Of a DNA stretch of 64,000 nucleotides, positions 23,716 to 31,471 are shown piece by piece. Position 1 is the first letter of the stretch. Each line of letters opens with the position of its first letter. The notes beneath the pieces were generated by a model. The model was not told the origin of the DNA. It saw only the letters and a list, made by a program, of their open reading frames with translations, and searched no databases. Position numbers and translations under genes: made by a program. Origin of the DNA: JAWLHU01 sp049324875 (lineage in GTDB: Bacteria; Bacillota; Sulfobacillia; Symbiobacteriales; Symbiobacteriaceae); NCBI GenBank assembly GCA_049324875.1, contig JBMONC010000084.1, positions 1 to 64,000 on the forward strand. Direction: 5' to 3'.

Positions 23716-24354
23716 CTAGCGGGCCTTGGCGGCCTTGACAGAGTCGCGGATCGTGATGAGAGAACCCTTCGCCCCGGGGACAGCGCCCTTGATGAGGATC
23801 AGGTTCTTCTCGGCATCCACCCGGACAACCCGGAGGCCCTGCACGGTAACCTTCTCGGTGCCCAGGTGACCAGGAAGCTTCCGGCCCTTCGGAACGCGAG
23901 CCCAGGAGCGCTTGCCCAGCGAACCGGGGGCCCGGTGATATTTCGAGCCGTGGGCCTCAGGACCACGGTGGAAGTTCCACCGCTTGATGCCGCCGGCGAA
24001 GCCCTTACCACGAGAGATGCCGGTGACATCGACCAGCTCGCCCTCGGCAAAGATGTCGGCCTTGATGAGGTCGCCCACATTGAGGGCTTCGATGTCGCTC
24101 AGACGGAACTCACGCAGGAAACGGGTTGCCTTGACGTTGTGCTTGGCGAAGTGCCCCTTCAGGGGCTTGTTCACCAGCTTCTCGCGGATGGTGTCGAAGC
24201 CCACCTGCACAGCGTTGTAGCCATCGGTCGAGGACGTCTTCTTCTGGACGACGACGCACGGACCGGCCTCCACAACAGTTACAGGGACAATCTTACCGTC
24301 GGCAGCGAAGATCTGGGTCATGCCCAGCTTCTTGCCCAGAATGCCTTTCTGCAC
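23716..24354 (-). CDS. rplC: 50S ribosomal protein L3
   Basis: Assembly-initiator protein whose loop reaches the peptidyl transferase centre. QKGILGKKLGMTQIFAADGK, DVTGISRGKGFAGGIKRWNF, HRGPEAHGSKYHRAPGSLG and PKGRKLPGHLGTEKVTVQGL are diagnostic. The GTG at 24354 is chosen over the longer frame because GGAGGT lies 7 nt before it and it gives the family N-terminus; 212 residues. A 242-nt spacer separates it from rpsJ. Confidence 0.97.
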   Translation of the reverse strand: MQKGILGKKLGMTQIFAADGKIVPVTVVEAGPCVVVQKKTSSTDGYNAVQVGFDTIREKLVNKPLKGHFAKHNVKATRFLREFRLSDIEALNVGDLIKADIFAEGELVDVTGISRGKGFAGGIKRWNFHRGPEAHGSKYHRAPGSLGKRSWARVPKGRKLPGHLGTEKVTVQGLRVVRVDAEKNLILIKGAVPGAKGSLITIRDSVKAAKAR

Positions 24355-24596
24355 AGAAGCCACCTCCAAATCAGTGGTCGCGAGGATCTGAGAGGTTGTC
24401 GGGGTCGCTTGGGCGACCACCTGCGGAGGGATCTTACGACCCAACCGCTATCAGCTACCGACTCTGTCCCAGCGACATGATCAATACACACGCATTTGAC
24501 CCAGCACGGCTGGGGCAGGTCAGTCCGGCGCTGATCGACCGGAGTGGGTTTACAGGACCTGCTGCGTGGCGGGGGTAGCGATTCCCCCGACTTGGG
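24355..24596 (-). other. Untranslated spacer between rpsJ and rplC
   Basis: A 242-nt spacer without a credible frame. It contains a perfect GGTCGC-ccaa-GCGACC hairpin near 24400-24418 and a G-run/C-run pair (GGGGG with CCCCC, about 24570-24590). In E. coli, rpsJ and rplC are close, so an attenuation or autoregulatory leader for the downstream S10 genes is possible but unproven. Confidence 0.35.
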
Positions 24597-24905
24597 TTAC
24601 AGCTTGATCTCGATGTCGACGCCGGCGGGCAGGTCGAGCTTCATCAGCGCCTCGACGGTCTTGGAGCCGGGCTCCAGGATGTCGATCAGCCGCTTATGGG
24701 TGCGCATCTCGAACTGCTCGCGGATGTCCTTCTCGCCGTTCGGGGCGGTCAAGATGGTGTAGACGTTCCGCTCGGTCGGCAGCGGGATCGGCCCGCTGAC
24801 GGTGGCGCCGGTCCGAATGGCCGTCTCGACGATCTTCGCAGCGGAGCTGTCGAGGATCTTATGGTCGAAGGCCCGCAGCTTGATGCGGATCTTCTGGTTG
24901 GCCAT
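24597..24905 (-). CDS. rpsJ: 30S ribosomal protein S10
   Basis: Head protein of the 30S subunit, also NusE in antitermination. KIRIKLRAFDHKILDSSAAK, GPIPLPTERNVYTILTAPNG and FEMRTHKRLIDILEPGSKTV are hallmarks, and the tunnel-like loop residues match. 102 residues. It lies between tuf (115 nt upstream) and rplC, the junction of the str and S10 operons. Confidence 0.97.
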   Translation of the reverse strand: MANQKIRIKLRAFDHKILDSSAAKIVETAIRTGATVSGPIPLPTERNVYTILTAPNGEKDIREQFEMRTHKRLIDILEPGSKTVEALMKLDLPAGVDIEIKL

Positions 24906-24960
24906 CGAATGTTTCCCTCCTCTATCCAGGGCAGTACTGCTCCCGAAGCACCCAGGGTCG

Positions 24961-24999
24961 AACCCGGGGGGCCACGCCTTCCGGCCAGCCCCCCGGGCT
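24961..24999 (-). terminator. Hairpin between tuf and rpsJ
   Basis: Inverted repeat of 12 bp (24961-24972 with 24988-24999) with a 15-nt loop, 22 nt after the tuf stop. On the - strand it is followed by TCGACCC, with no U-run, so it may cause partial termination or protect the str transcript 3' end. Confidence 0.45.
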
Positions 25000-25020
25000 C
25001 AGCCCATCAAGAATCCGAAA

Positions 25021-26208
25021 CTAGCCCAGAATGGTGGCGACGCGGCCGGCGCCGACGGTACGGCCACCCTCACGGATAGCGAACCGGAGGCCCTCCTCGA
25101 TGGCGATCGGGGTGATCAGCTCGACCTCGAGGGTGACGTTGTCGCCGGGCATCACCATCTCAACGCCCTCGGGCAGCTTGATCACGCCGGTGACGTCGGT
25201 GGTCCGGAAGTAGAACTGCGGACGGTAGCCGTTGAAGAACGGGGAGTGGCGGCCGCCCTCTTCCTTGGACAGGACGTAGACAGCGCCGGTGAACTTGGTG
25301 TGCGGGTTGATGGAGCCGGGCTTCGCCAGAACCTGGCCGCGCTCGACTTCCTTCTTGTCGATGCCGCGGAGGAGGGCGCCGACGTTGTCACCGGCCACAA
25401 CCTCGTCCAGCAGCTTGCGGAACATCTCGAGACCGGTGACGACGGTGGTCTTGGTCTCCTCGGCGAGGCCGATGATCTGGACGGTGTCGCCAACCTTCAG
25501 GCGGCCACGCTCCACACGGCCGGTCACGACGGTGCCGCGGCCGGTGATGGTGAAGACGTCCTCGATCGGCATCAGGAAGGGCTTCGCATCGTCGCGCTCC
25601 GGGGTCGGGATGTAGTTGTCAACGGCGTCCATCAGCTCCTCGATCGCCTTGGTCCACTGGGGATCGCCGTTCAGGGCGCCGGTAGCGGAGACGCGGACGA
25701 AGGGGATGGTGTCGCCGGGGAACTCGTAGGAGCTCAGCAGCTCGCGGACCTCGAGCTCAACCAGCTCCAGCAGCTCGGGATCGTCGACCATGTCGCACTT
25801 GTTCAGGGCGACGACGATGGCCGGAACGCCGACCTGGCGGGAGAGCAGGATGTGCTCACGGGTCTGCGGCATCGGGCCGTCAGCGGCGGAGACGACCAGG
25901 ATCGCGCCGTCCATCTGCGCGGCACCGGTGATCATGTTCTTGACGTAGTCAGCGTGGCCAGGGCAGTCCACGTGGGCATAGTGCCGGGCGTCGGTCTCGT
26001 ACTCAACGTGGGCGGTGTTGATGGTAATGCCGCGCTCGCGCTCCTCGGGAGCCTTGTCGATGGCGTCATAGGCCATGAACTGCGCCTTGCCCTTCTCGGC
26101 GAGGACCTTGGTGATCGCAGCGGTCAGAGAGGTCTTGCCATGGTCAACGTGGCCGATGGTGCCAATGTTGACATGCGGCTTGGTACGCACGAACTTCTGC
26201 TTAGCCAT
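25021..26208 (-). CDS. tuf: Elongation factor Tu
   Basis: GTPase that delivers aminoacyl-tRNA to the ribosome. G1 GHVDHGKTSLTAAITKV, G2 region ERERGITINTAHVEYET, G3 DCPGHADYVKNMITGAAQMD, G4 NKCDMV are intact, followed by domains 2 and 3 (GRGTVVTGRVERG; FTGAVYVLSKEEGGRHSPFF). 395 residues. Last gene of the str operon; only one tuf copy is in this window. Confidence 0.98.
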   Translation of the reverse strand: MAKQKFVRTKPHVNIGTIGHVDHGKTSLTAAITKVLAEKGKAQFMAYDAIDKAPEERERGITINTAHVEYETDARHYAHVDCPGHADYVKNMITGAAQMDGAILVVSAADGPMPQTREHILLSRQVGVPAIVVALNKCDMVDDPELLELVELEVRELLSSYEFPGDTIPFVRVSATGALNGDPQWTKAIEELMDAVDNYIPTPERDDAKPFLMPIEDVFTITGRGTVVTGRVERGRLKVGDTVQIIGLAEETKTTVVTGLEMFRKLLDEVVAGDNVGALLRGIDKKEVERGQVLAKPGSINPHTKFTGAVYVLSKEEGGRHSPFFNGYRPQFYFRTTDVTGVIKLPEGVEMVMPGDNVTLEVELITPIAIEEGLRFAIREGGRTVGAGRVATILG

Positions 26209-26294
26209 TGGCGGATACTCCTCCTTACAAAATCCTGGTGTCCTTACCCCTTGCGGGGTGAAAGCCGTGGGTTGTTATGCCACCCGACTTGCGC

Positions 26295-28379
26295 CTAGCT
26301 CTTGCCCTGGGCCTTCTCGACGATCGCCTTGGCCACGTTCTGAGGCACTTCCTCATAGTGGTCAAACTGCATCGTGTAGGTACCACGGCCCTGGGTGCGG
26401 GAGCGCAGGTCGGTCGCGTAACCGAACATCTCAGCCAGCGGCACCTGAGCCCGGATGACCTGGGCGCCGGCCCGGGCCTCCATGCCCTCGATGCGGCCAC
26501 GGCGGCTGTTCAGGTCGCCGATGACGTCGCCCATGTAGTCCTCCGGCACCACGACCTCGACCTTCATGTAGGGCTCGAGGAGGATCGGCTGCGCCCGCTT
26601 GACGGCCTCCTTGAACGCCATGGAGCCGGCGATCTTAAAGGCCGCTTCCGAGGAGTCAACCTCGTGGTAGGAGCCGAAGACCAGCTGGACCTTGATATCG
26701 ATCACCGGGAAGCCGGCGAGGATGCCGCTCTGCATCGCTTCCTTGATGCCGTTTTCGATCGGGGCCACGTACTCCTTGGGGACCACGCCGCCGACGATCT
26801 TGTTCTCGAAGACGAAGCCGGTGCCGGGCTCACCGGGCTCGATGTTGATCACGGCGTGGCCGTACTGGCCGCGGCCGCCGGACTGGCGGACAAACTTGCC
26901 TTCGACGTTCTCCGCCCGGCCCTTGATCGTCTCGCGGTAGGCAACCTGCGGCTTGCCGACGTTGACGCCGACCTTGAACTCCCGCTGCAGGCGGTCGACG
27001 ATGATCTCCAGGTGGAGCTCGCCCATGCCGGCGATGATCGTCTGACCGGTCTCCTGGTCGGTGTACATCCGGAAGGTCGGATCCTCTTCGGCCAGCTTCA
27101 TGAGCGACTGGCCCAGCTTATCCTGGTCGGCCTTGGTCTTGGGCTCCACGGCCAGCTGGATCACCGGCTCGGGGAACTCCATCGACTCGAGGATGACCGG
27201 GGAGTTCTCAGCGCAGAGGGTGTCACCGGTGGTGGTGTCCTTCAGGCCGACCACGGCGGCGATGTCGCCGGTCTCGACGTTGGGGATCTCCTCCCGGTGG
27301 TTGGCGTGCATCTGCAGGAGGCGGCCCACCCGCTCGCGCTTGCCCTTGGTGGCGTTGAAGACGTAGCTGCCGCCCTCAAGCCGTCCGGAGTAGACACGGA
27401 TGAAGGTCAGCCGGCCGACGAAGGGGTCGGTCATGATCTTGAAGGCCAGGGCGGAGAAGGGCTCGTTGTCGTCGGCCCGCCGGACGACCTCCTCGCCGCT
27501 CTCGGCGTCGACGCCCTCGATGGGCGGGATGTCGAGCGGGCTGGGCATGTAGTCCACCACGGCGTCGAGCATCGGCTGAACGCCCTTGTTCTTATAGGAA
27601 GAGCCGCAGCAGACCGGGGTGATCTTGCACTCGATGGTCAGCTTGCGGAGCGCCTTCTTGATCTCCTCCACCGTCAGCTCCTCGCCGCCGAGGTACTTCT
27701 CCATCAGGGCGTCATCCGCCTCAGTGGCCGCCTCGATCAGCTCGGTCCGGTAGAGTTCGACCTGCTCCTTCATCTCCGCCGGGACCTCAACCTCGCGGAT
27801 ATCCTTGCCCTTGTCGTCGCCGTAGACGATCGCCACGTTGCGGACCAGGTCAACGATACCCTTGAAGGTCTCCTCAGCGCCGATCGGGAGCTGAATCGGG
27901 ATCGGCCGAGCGTTCAGCCGGTCCTTCATCATCTTGATCACCCGGTAGAAGTCGGCACCCAGGGTGTCCATCTTGTTGACGTAGGCCATACGGGGAACCC
28001 CGTACCGGTCAGCCTGACGCCACACCGTCTCGGACTGGGGCTCGACGCCACCCTTGGCGCAGAAGACCGCCACAGCGCCGTCCAGAACCCGGAGCGACCG
28101 CTCCACCTCCACGGTGAAGTCCACGTGTCCGGGCGTGTCGATGATGTTGATGCGATGATTCTTCCACCAGCAGGTCGTGGCAGCGGAGGTAATGGTGATG
28201 CCCCGCTCCTGTTCCTGCACCATCCAGTCCATCGTGGCGGCACCCTCGTGCACCTCGCCGAGCTTGTGCGTACGGCCGGTGTAAAAGAGGATACGCTCCG
28301 TGGTGGTGGTCTTACCGGCATCGATATGGGCCATAATGCCGATGTTACGCAGCATATCCAGCGTTACCTGTCTAGGCAT
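26295..28379 (-). CDS. fusA: Elongation factor G
   Basis: Translocase GTPase. G1 AHIDAGKTTTTERILFYTGR, G2 ERGITITSAA, G3 DTPGHVDFTVEVERSLRVLD and G4 NKMDTLGADF are intact; domain IV begins near KVGVNVGKPQVAYRETIKGR and ends with the tip region, and domain V contains VIGDLNSRRGRIEGMEARAG. 694 residues, the canonical housekeeping length. It is followed by tuf after 86 nt and preceded by a 190-nt spacer with three hairpins. Confidence 0.98.
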   Translation of the reverse strand: MPRQVTLDMLRNIGIMAHIDAGKTTTTERILFYTGRTHKLGEVHEGAATMDWMVQEQERGITITSAATTCWWKNHRINIIDTPGHVDFTVEVERSLRVLDGAVAVFCAKGGVEPQSETVWRQADRYGVPRMAYVNKMDTLGADFYRVIKMMKDRLNARPIPIQLPIGAEETFKGIVDLVRNVAIVYGDDKGKDIREVEVPAEMKEQVELYRTELIEAATEADDALMEKYLGGEELTVEEIKKALRKLTIECKITPVCCGSSYKNKGVQPMLDAVVDYMPSPLDIPPIEGVDAESGEEVVRRADDNEPFSALAFKIMTDPFVGRLTFIRVYSGRLEGGSYVFNATKGKRERVGRLLQMHANHREEIPNVETGDIAAVVGLKDTTTGDTLCAENSPVILESMEFPEPVIQLAVEPKTKADQDKLGQSLMKLAEEDPTFRMYTDQETGQTIIAGMGELHLEIIVDRLQREFKVGVNVGKPQVAYRETIKGRAENVEGKFVRQSGGRGQYGHAVINIEPGEPGTGFVFENKIVGGVVPKEYVAPIENGIKEAMQSGILAGFPVIDIKVQLVFGSYHEVDSSEAAFKIAGSMAFKEAVKRAQPILLEPYMKVEVVVPEDYMGDVIGDLNSRRGRIEGMEARAGAQVIRAQVPLAEMFGYATDLRSRTQGRGTYTMQFDHYEEVPQNVAKAIVEKAQGKS

Positions 28380-28428
28380 CGGACACCCCCCTTTGTCGAG
28401 TTTTTATCGAGCCACAACCATGCCTATT

Positions 28429-28493
28429 GCGCCAGGCGGGTAAAGAACCTGGCGCGGGCTGCGGCCCCCAACTTTTTGTCACGCCGCAGCCCG
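28429..28493 (-). repeat. Tandem hairpins in the rpsG-fusA spacer
   Basis: Two adjacent perfect stems: 8 bp (28429-28436 with 28448-28455) and 11 bp (28455-28465 with 28483-28493). A third, CCCGC with GCGGG, is nearer rpsG (about 28540-28560). No U-run follows, so they look like processing or regulatory structures. E. coli carries its S7 target in the S12-S7 gap; this one is in the S7-EF-G gap. Confidence 0.45.
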
Positions 28494-28569
28494 AGCAAGA
28501 GCCCCGGTGTGGCCTTTCATCAACCGGTCGTCAGGGGGCGGACCCGCCTGAGCGAGCGGGATGTAGCTA

Positions 28570-29040
28570 CTACCAGCGATAGTGGGCGAACGGCTTGTTG
28601 GCCTCGGCCATCTTGTGGACCTCTTCACGCTTCTTGACGGCAGCGCCGGCGTTGTTGAAGGCGTCCGCAAGCTCGGCGGCCAAGCGCTCCTCCATGGTGC
28701 GCTCCCCACGGCCGCGCGCATAGTTGACCAGCCAGCGAATCCCCAGGGCCTGACGGCGCTCCGGACGGACCTCCATCGGCACCTGGTAGGTGGCGCCGCC
28801 CACGCGGCGGGGCCGGACTTCGAGCACAGGCATGATGTTCTTCAGGGCGCCCTCCAGCACCTCCATCGGCTCCTTGCCGAGCTTGGAAGCTGCCGTGTTG
28901 AGGGCGTTGTAGAAGATGCGCTGTGCGACGCCCTTCTTGCCCGCAAGCATAATCTTGTTCACGATGCGAGTGACCAGTTCCGAGTTATAAATCGGATCCG
29001 GCAGCACCTCGCGCTTAGGCACATGGCCACGACGCGGCAT
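28570..29040 (-). CDS. rpsG: 30S ribosomal protein S7
   Basis: Head-assembly initiator near the E site. MPRRGHVPKREVLPDPIYNS, FYNALNTAASKLGKEPMEVL, VRPRRVGGATYQVPMEVRPE and the C-terminal KMAEANKPFAHYRW are family signatures. 156 residues. Between rpsL and fusA. Confidence 0.97.
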   Translation of the reverse strand: MPRRGHVPKREVLPDPIYNSELVTRIVNKIMLAGKKGVAQRIFYNALNTAASKLGKEPMEVLEGALKNIMPVLEVRPRRVGGATYQVPMEVRPERRQALGIRWLVNYARGRGERTMEERLAAELADAFNNAGAAVKKREEVHKMAEANKPFAHYRW

Positions 29041-29140
29041 GGTGATACCCCTTTCTTCGTACTAACTCTGGGCGGCAAGTCTCTCAGTGATGAGAAGGCT
29101 TCGTCGAAGGGTTCGACTACTCTCCCCGCCCCCGGTGAAC

Positions 29141-29545
29141 TTACTTCTTCTTGGCGCCGCCCTTCGCGGCAACGGCCTGCTTCTTCTTGGCACCGTACTT
29201 GGAACGACCCTGCTTCCGGTTCGCAACGCCGGCGGCGTCAAGAGCGCCACGGACGATGTGGTACCGGACGCCAGGCAGATCCTTGACACGACCACCGCGA
29301 ACGAGCACGACAGAGTGCTCCTGCAGGTTATGACCGATGCCCGGAATGTAGGCAGTGACCTCAATACCGTTGGTGAGGCGGACACGAGCGATCTTCCGAA
29401 GCGCAGAGTTCGGCTTCTTCGGCGTGGTGGTCTTCACGACGGTGCAGACACCACGCTTGAAGGGGTTGGCCTTCAGCGCAGGGGAAGCGGACTTCTCGGC
29501 CAGCACCTCGCGGCCCTGACGGACAAGCTGGTTAATCGTCGGCAC
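29141..29545 (-). CDS. rpsL: 30S ribosomal protein S12
   Basis: Decoding-centre protein and streptomycin-resistance locus. PTINQLVRQGREVLAEKSAS, TTTPKKPNSALRKIARVRL (Lys43 region, wild-type) and HNLQEHSVVLVRGGRVKDLP with the Lys88 region are present, so no classical streptomycin-resistance change is seen at the two lysines. GTG start at 29545 with AAGGAGG 8 nt upstream; 134 residues including a lysine-rich tail. Confidence 0.97.
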   Translation of the reverse strand: MPTINQLVRQGREVLAEKSASPALKANPFKRGVCTVVKTTTPKKPNSALRKIARVRLTNGIEVTAYIPGIGHNLQEHSVVLVRGGRVKDLPGVRYHIVRGALDAAGVANRKQGRSKYGAKKKQAVAAKGGAKKK

Positions 29546-29596
29546 GGAATGCACCTCCTTCCCTGTGAGGCTCGTCAAAAAAGGGAGCGTCGGGGG

Positions 29597-29848
29597 TTAC
29601 CCCTCCAGGATCGCCGCGGCTGCTGCGCCGACTTCAATCCCGCAGGCCTTTCCCAGCGCCACCATTGACTCAACGGAAATCACTTCGAGACCCTTCTCCC
29701 GGGCAGCCTTGACCACATCTCGGGTGATGTGCTCCTCGGCATCCCGGGCGACGAAGACCTCACGGGCCGAACCCTTTTCGATGGCCTTCACAGTCTGCTT
29801 GGTTCCGATGCTCTTTTTGCGCGCTTGCTTTAACCGCTCCAAGGCCAT
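29597..29848 (-). CDS. L7Ae-family K-turn-binding protein (YbxF-like)
   Basis: An 83-residue protein of the L7Ae/L30e/S12e group that binds kink-turn RNA. Seen: KSIGTKQTVKAIEKGSAREV, FVARDAEEHITRDVVKAARE, and a C-terminal GKACGIEVGAAAAAIL matching the L7Ae fold with its GxxxACGIEV loop. First gene of the str operon ahead of rpsL, exactly where Bacillus has ybxF. A strong promoter lies 36 nt upstream. Confidence 0.9.
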   Translation of the reverse strand: MALERLKQARKKSIGTKQTVKAIEKGSAREVFVARDAEEHITRDVVKAAREKGLEVISVESMVALGKACGIEVGAAAAAILEG

Positions 29849-29883
29849 CGCCCCAAAAACCTCCTGCTAAGGCACACTTTCAT

Positions 29884-29912
29884 ATTGTACTCACGGGCAT
29901 ACTACGAGTCAA
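29884..29912 (-). promoter_or_regulatory. Sigma-A promoter of the str operon
   Basis: TTGACT, 17-nt spacer, TACAAT on the - strand (-35 at 29907-29912; -10 at 29884-29889), 36 nt before the ybxF-like gene. Five of six consensus bases in each hexamer. Confidence 0.82.
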
Positions 29913-29990
29913 GCAAAAACCGCAGAGATTCTGGTCCAGCGCCGTTTTTCGCGCGCTACCGCGCGCTTTCGCCGACAGAGACCGTTTTTG

Positions 29991-30587
29991 TTATTTGACG
30001 GACTGAAGGATATGGTAGCCAGCCTTCCGGTCCACATCCAACACATTCCCAAAGGTCTCCTGCAGCTTCTTTTTCATGCTCGGGGCGCCCTGCTTGGTCT
30101 GGATCACCACCCAGAGCGATCCCCCGGGCTTGAGCGCTGCATAGGCCTCGTCCACCATCCGGTAGACGACCGCCTTGCCGGCCCGGATCGGCGGGTTGGT
30201 CAGGATTGTGTCGAAGGCGATTCCCCGTACCGGCTCCAGCGCATCGCCCACCCGTACCTCGGCGTTGGTGATCTGGTTGGCCTTCAGGTTCCGGCGGGCA
30301 AGTTCTGCGGCCCGCTCGTTCACATCCACCAGGTAGACGAAGCCCCCGCTGGCCAGCCTGGCTGCCACCGAACCGATCGGCCCGTAACCGCAGCCCAGGT
30401 CGAGCACCGTGTCCGTGGGGCTGACCTGCATCACTTCTATTAATAGAAGCGATCCGAAATCAACCCGGTCCCGGGAGAAGACCCCGGCATCTGTGGTGAA
30501 GGTGAACGCCATCCCCCGCAGGGTGGTGGTGAAGTTGGCTTCGTCGTGGCCGGCGGTGGGCCGGTTGGTGTAGTAGTGGTCGCTCAC
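29991..30587 (-). CDS. RsmC/YbxB-type class I SAM-dependent methyltransferase
   Basis: Probable rRNA guanine-N2 methyltransferase of the RsmC family. The SAM-binding motif I is VLDLGCGYGPIGSVAA (about residue 62), the acidic loop VDVNERA, and the catalytic motif is NPPI in TNPPIRAGKAV, typical of N-methyltransferases acting on bases. The frame extends upstream as shadow; the GTG at 30587 (VSDHYYTNRP) gives 198 residues and a Bacillus YbxB-like N-terminus. In Bacillus this gene sits between rplL and rpoB; here it lies beyond rpoC. Own promoter and leader terminator upstream. Confidence 0.85.
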   Translation of the reverse strand: MSDHYYTNRPTAGHDEANFTTTLRGMAFTFTTDAGVFSRDRVDFGSLLLIEVMQVSPTDTVLDLGCGYGPIGSVAARLASGGFVYLVDVNERAAELARRNLKANQITNAEVRVGDALEPVRGIAFDTILTNPPIRAGKAVVYRMVDEAYAALKPGGSLWVVIQTKQGAPSMKKKLQETFGNVLDVDRKAGYHILQSVK

Positions 30588-30608
30588 AAAGAACCCCCAG
30601 TCTCGGAC

Positions 30609-30647
30609 AAAAAAGCCCTGCGTGCCGGAAAATCCGGGCGTCGCAGG
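30609..30647 (-). terminator. Intrinsic terminator inside the leader of the methyltransferase gene
   Basis: CCTGCG pairs with CGCAGG (30617-30622 with 30642-30647), with inner CCGG/CCGG, and a run of six T follows on the - strand (30609-30614). It stands only 22 nt before the start codon and downstream of the promoter at 30681-30709, so it fits an attenuator. Confidence 0.6.
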
Positions 30648-30680
30648 TGCTGCAACGAAGGGACGTCCAAACGCAGAGCA

Positions 30681-30709
30681 ATGATACCTGAAAATACCGC
30701 CGCGCGCAA
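30681..30709 (-). promoter_or_regulatory. Promoter of the methyltransferase gene
   Basis: TTGCGC, 17-nt spacer, TATCAT on the - strand (-35 at 30704-30709; -10 at 30681-30686). The -10 is good, the -35 weak. Confidence 0.6.
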
Positions 30710-30734
30710 GGGTGTTGCGGGCCCATCGCGAGAA

Positions 30735-30765
30735 CGACCTGACCTCCAGGCTGGAAGTCAGGTCG
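30735..30765 (-). terminator. Terminator of the VOC gene
   Basis: A 9-bp perfect stem (30735-30743 with 30757-30765) continues inward as TCCA/TGGA, making a long hairpin 8 nt after the VOC stop codon. The - strand tail is TTCTCGC. Confidence 0.6.
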
Positions 30766-30772
30766 CTGCGGC

Positions 30773-31201
30773 CTATGCCGATGGCTTCACGTCCACGGAG
30801 AAGCCGAGCCGGTAGCCGTCCAGGTCCTCGATCAGGAACTGGTGCCAGCCGTAAGGCGTCCGCTCGGGGTGCTCCAGCACCACGGCCCCGCGTGACTTGA
30901 CCCGCTCGAAGTAGGCCTCCACATCCTCCACCGCATCCCGGAAGTGGAGCGTCACCCCCACGCCCCAACGGTTCAGCTCCAGCTGCTTCCGGAAGTGCAG
31001 ATCCGCGGCGTAGAGGCCCTCGTAGGCGCTGTGAAGGCTGTTGAACATCACGTGGCAGTCGCCCAGCGCCACCCAGCCCCAGCTGGTGGGCTGCCCCTCG
31101 GGCGTCCACTCCCCCTTCACCTCGAACCCCAGCACATCCCGGTAGTAGGCCAGGGACTTCTGCACATCGCGGACATACAGATCAGCCAGGATATAGGCCA
31201 T
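30773..31201 (-). CDS. VOC-superfamily (glyoxalase/bleomycin-resistance fold) protein, putative SOS gene
   Basis: A 142-residue two-repeat VOC protein: LADLYVRDVQKSLAYYRDVL opens the first beta-alpha-beta-beta-beta unit and GVGVTLHFRDAVEDVEAYFE the second. The terminal motif, usually DPDGNxxEL with a metal-binding Glu, reads EDLDGYRLGF, so that ligand is missing; a binding or resistance role is at least as likely as catalysis. ATG with AAGGAGG 10 nt upstream. Its promoter contains a perfect LexA/DinR operator, so damage-inducible expression is predicted. Substrate unknown. Confidence 0.82.
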   Translation of the reverse strand: MAYILADLYVRDVQKSLAYYRDVLGFEVKGEWTPEGQPTSWGWVALGDCHVMFNSLHSAYEGLYAADLHFRKQLELNRWGVGVTLHFRDAVEDVEAYFERVKSRGAVVLEHPERTPYGWHQFLIEDLDGYRLGFSVDVKPSA

Positions 31202-31237
31202 CGGTCTTCATCCTCCTTGAAGGGTGTTGCAGGACCT

Positions 31238-31266
31238 ATTCTATCACGAACATATGTTCGGTTCAA
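31238..31266 (-). promoter_or_regulatory. Promoter of the VOC gene
   Basis: TTGAAC, 17-nt spacer, TAGAAT on the - strand (-35 at 31261-31266; -10 at 31238-31243). Almost the whole spacer is a LexA-type palindrome. Confidence 0.75.
31247..31260. promoter_or_regulatory. LexA/DinR operator
   Basis: CGAACATATGTTCG, a perfect 14-bp palindrome matching the Gram-positive LexA (DinR/Cheo) box CGAAC-N4-GTTCG. It lies between the -35 and -10 hexamers of the VOC promoter, where a bound repressor would exclude RNA polymerase. The divergent CPBP gene starts 212 nt away and could be affected too. Confidence 0.75.
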
Positions 31267-31471
31267 CATTGAGTTCGCCACGATTGCTAACATTTCTGTA
31301 AGGAGGATTCTACCCCGCAATTCTTGAATGTTGCACCGGTGTACGGCCGAAAAGTCAAGAGTCGCCCCGGCCCACACCGTGAGAACTCAACCGCACAGTT
31401 TACCACCCCGCCGTTGTGAGCCACAAGCCACCCCCACCGATGGTTTGCAGGTCCGCGAGGAGGAGTTTCTG

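Noticed and set aside
26277..28637. A 786-codon + strand frame opposite fusA
   Set aside because: Shadow frame; Leu/His/Asp-rich composition is the usual mirror of a GC-rich gene.
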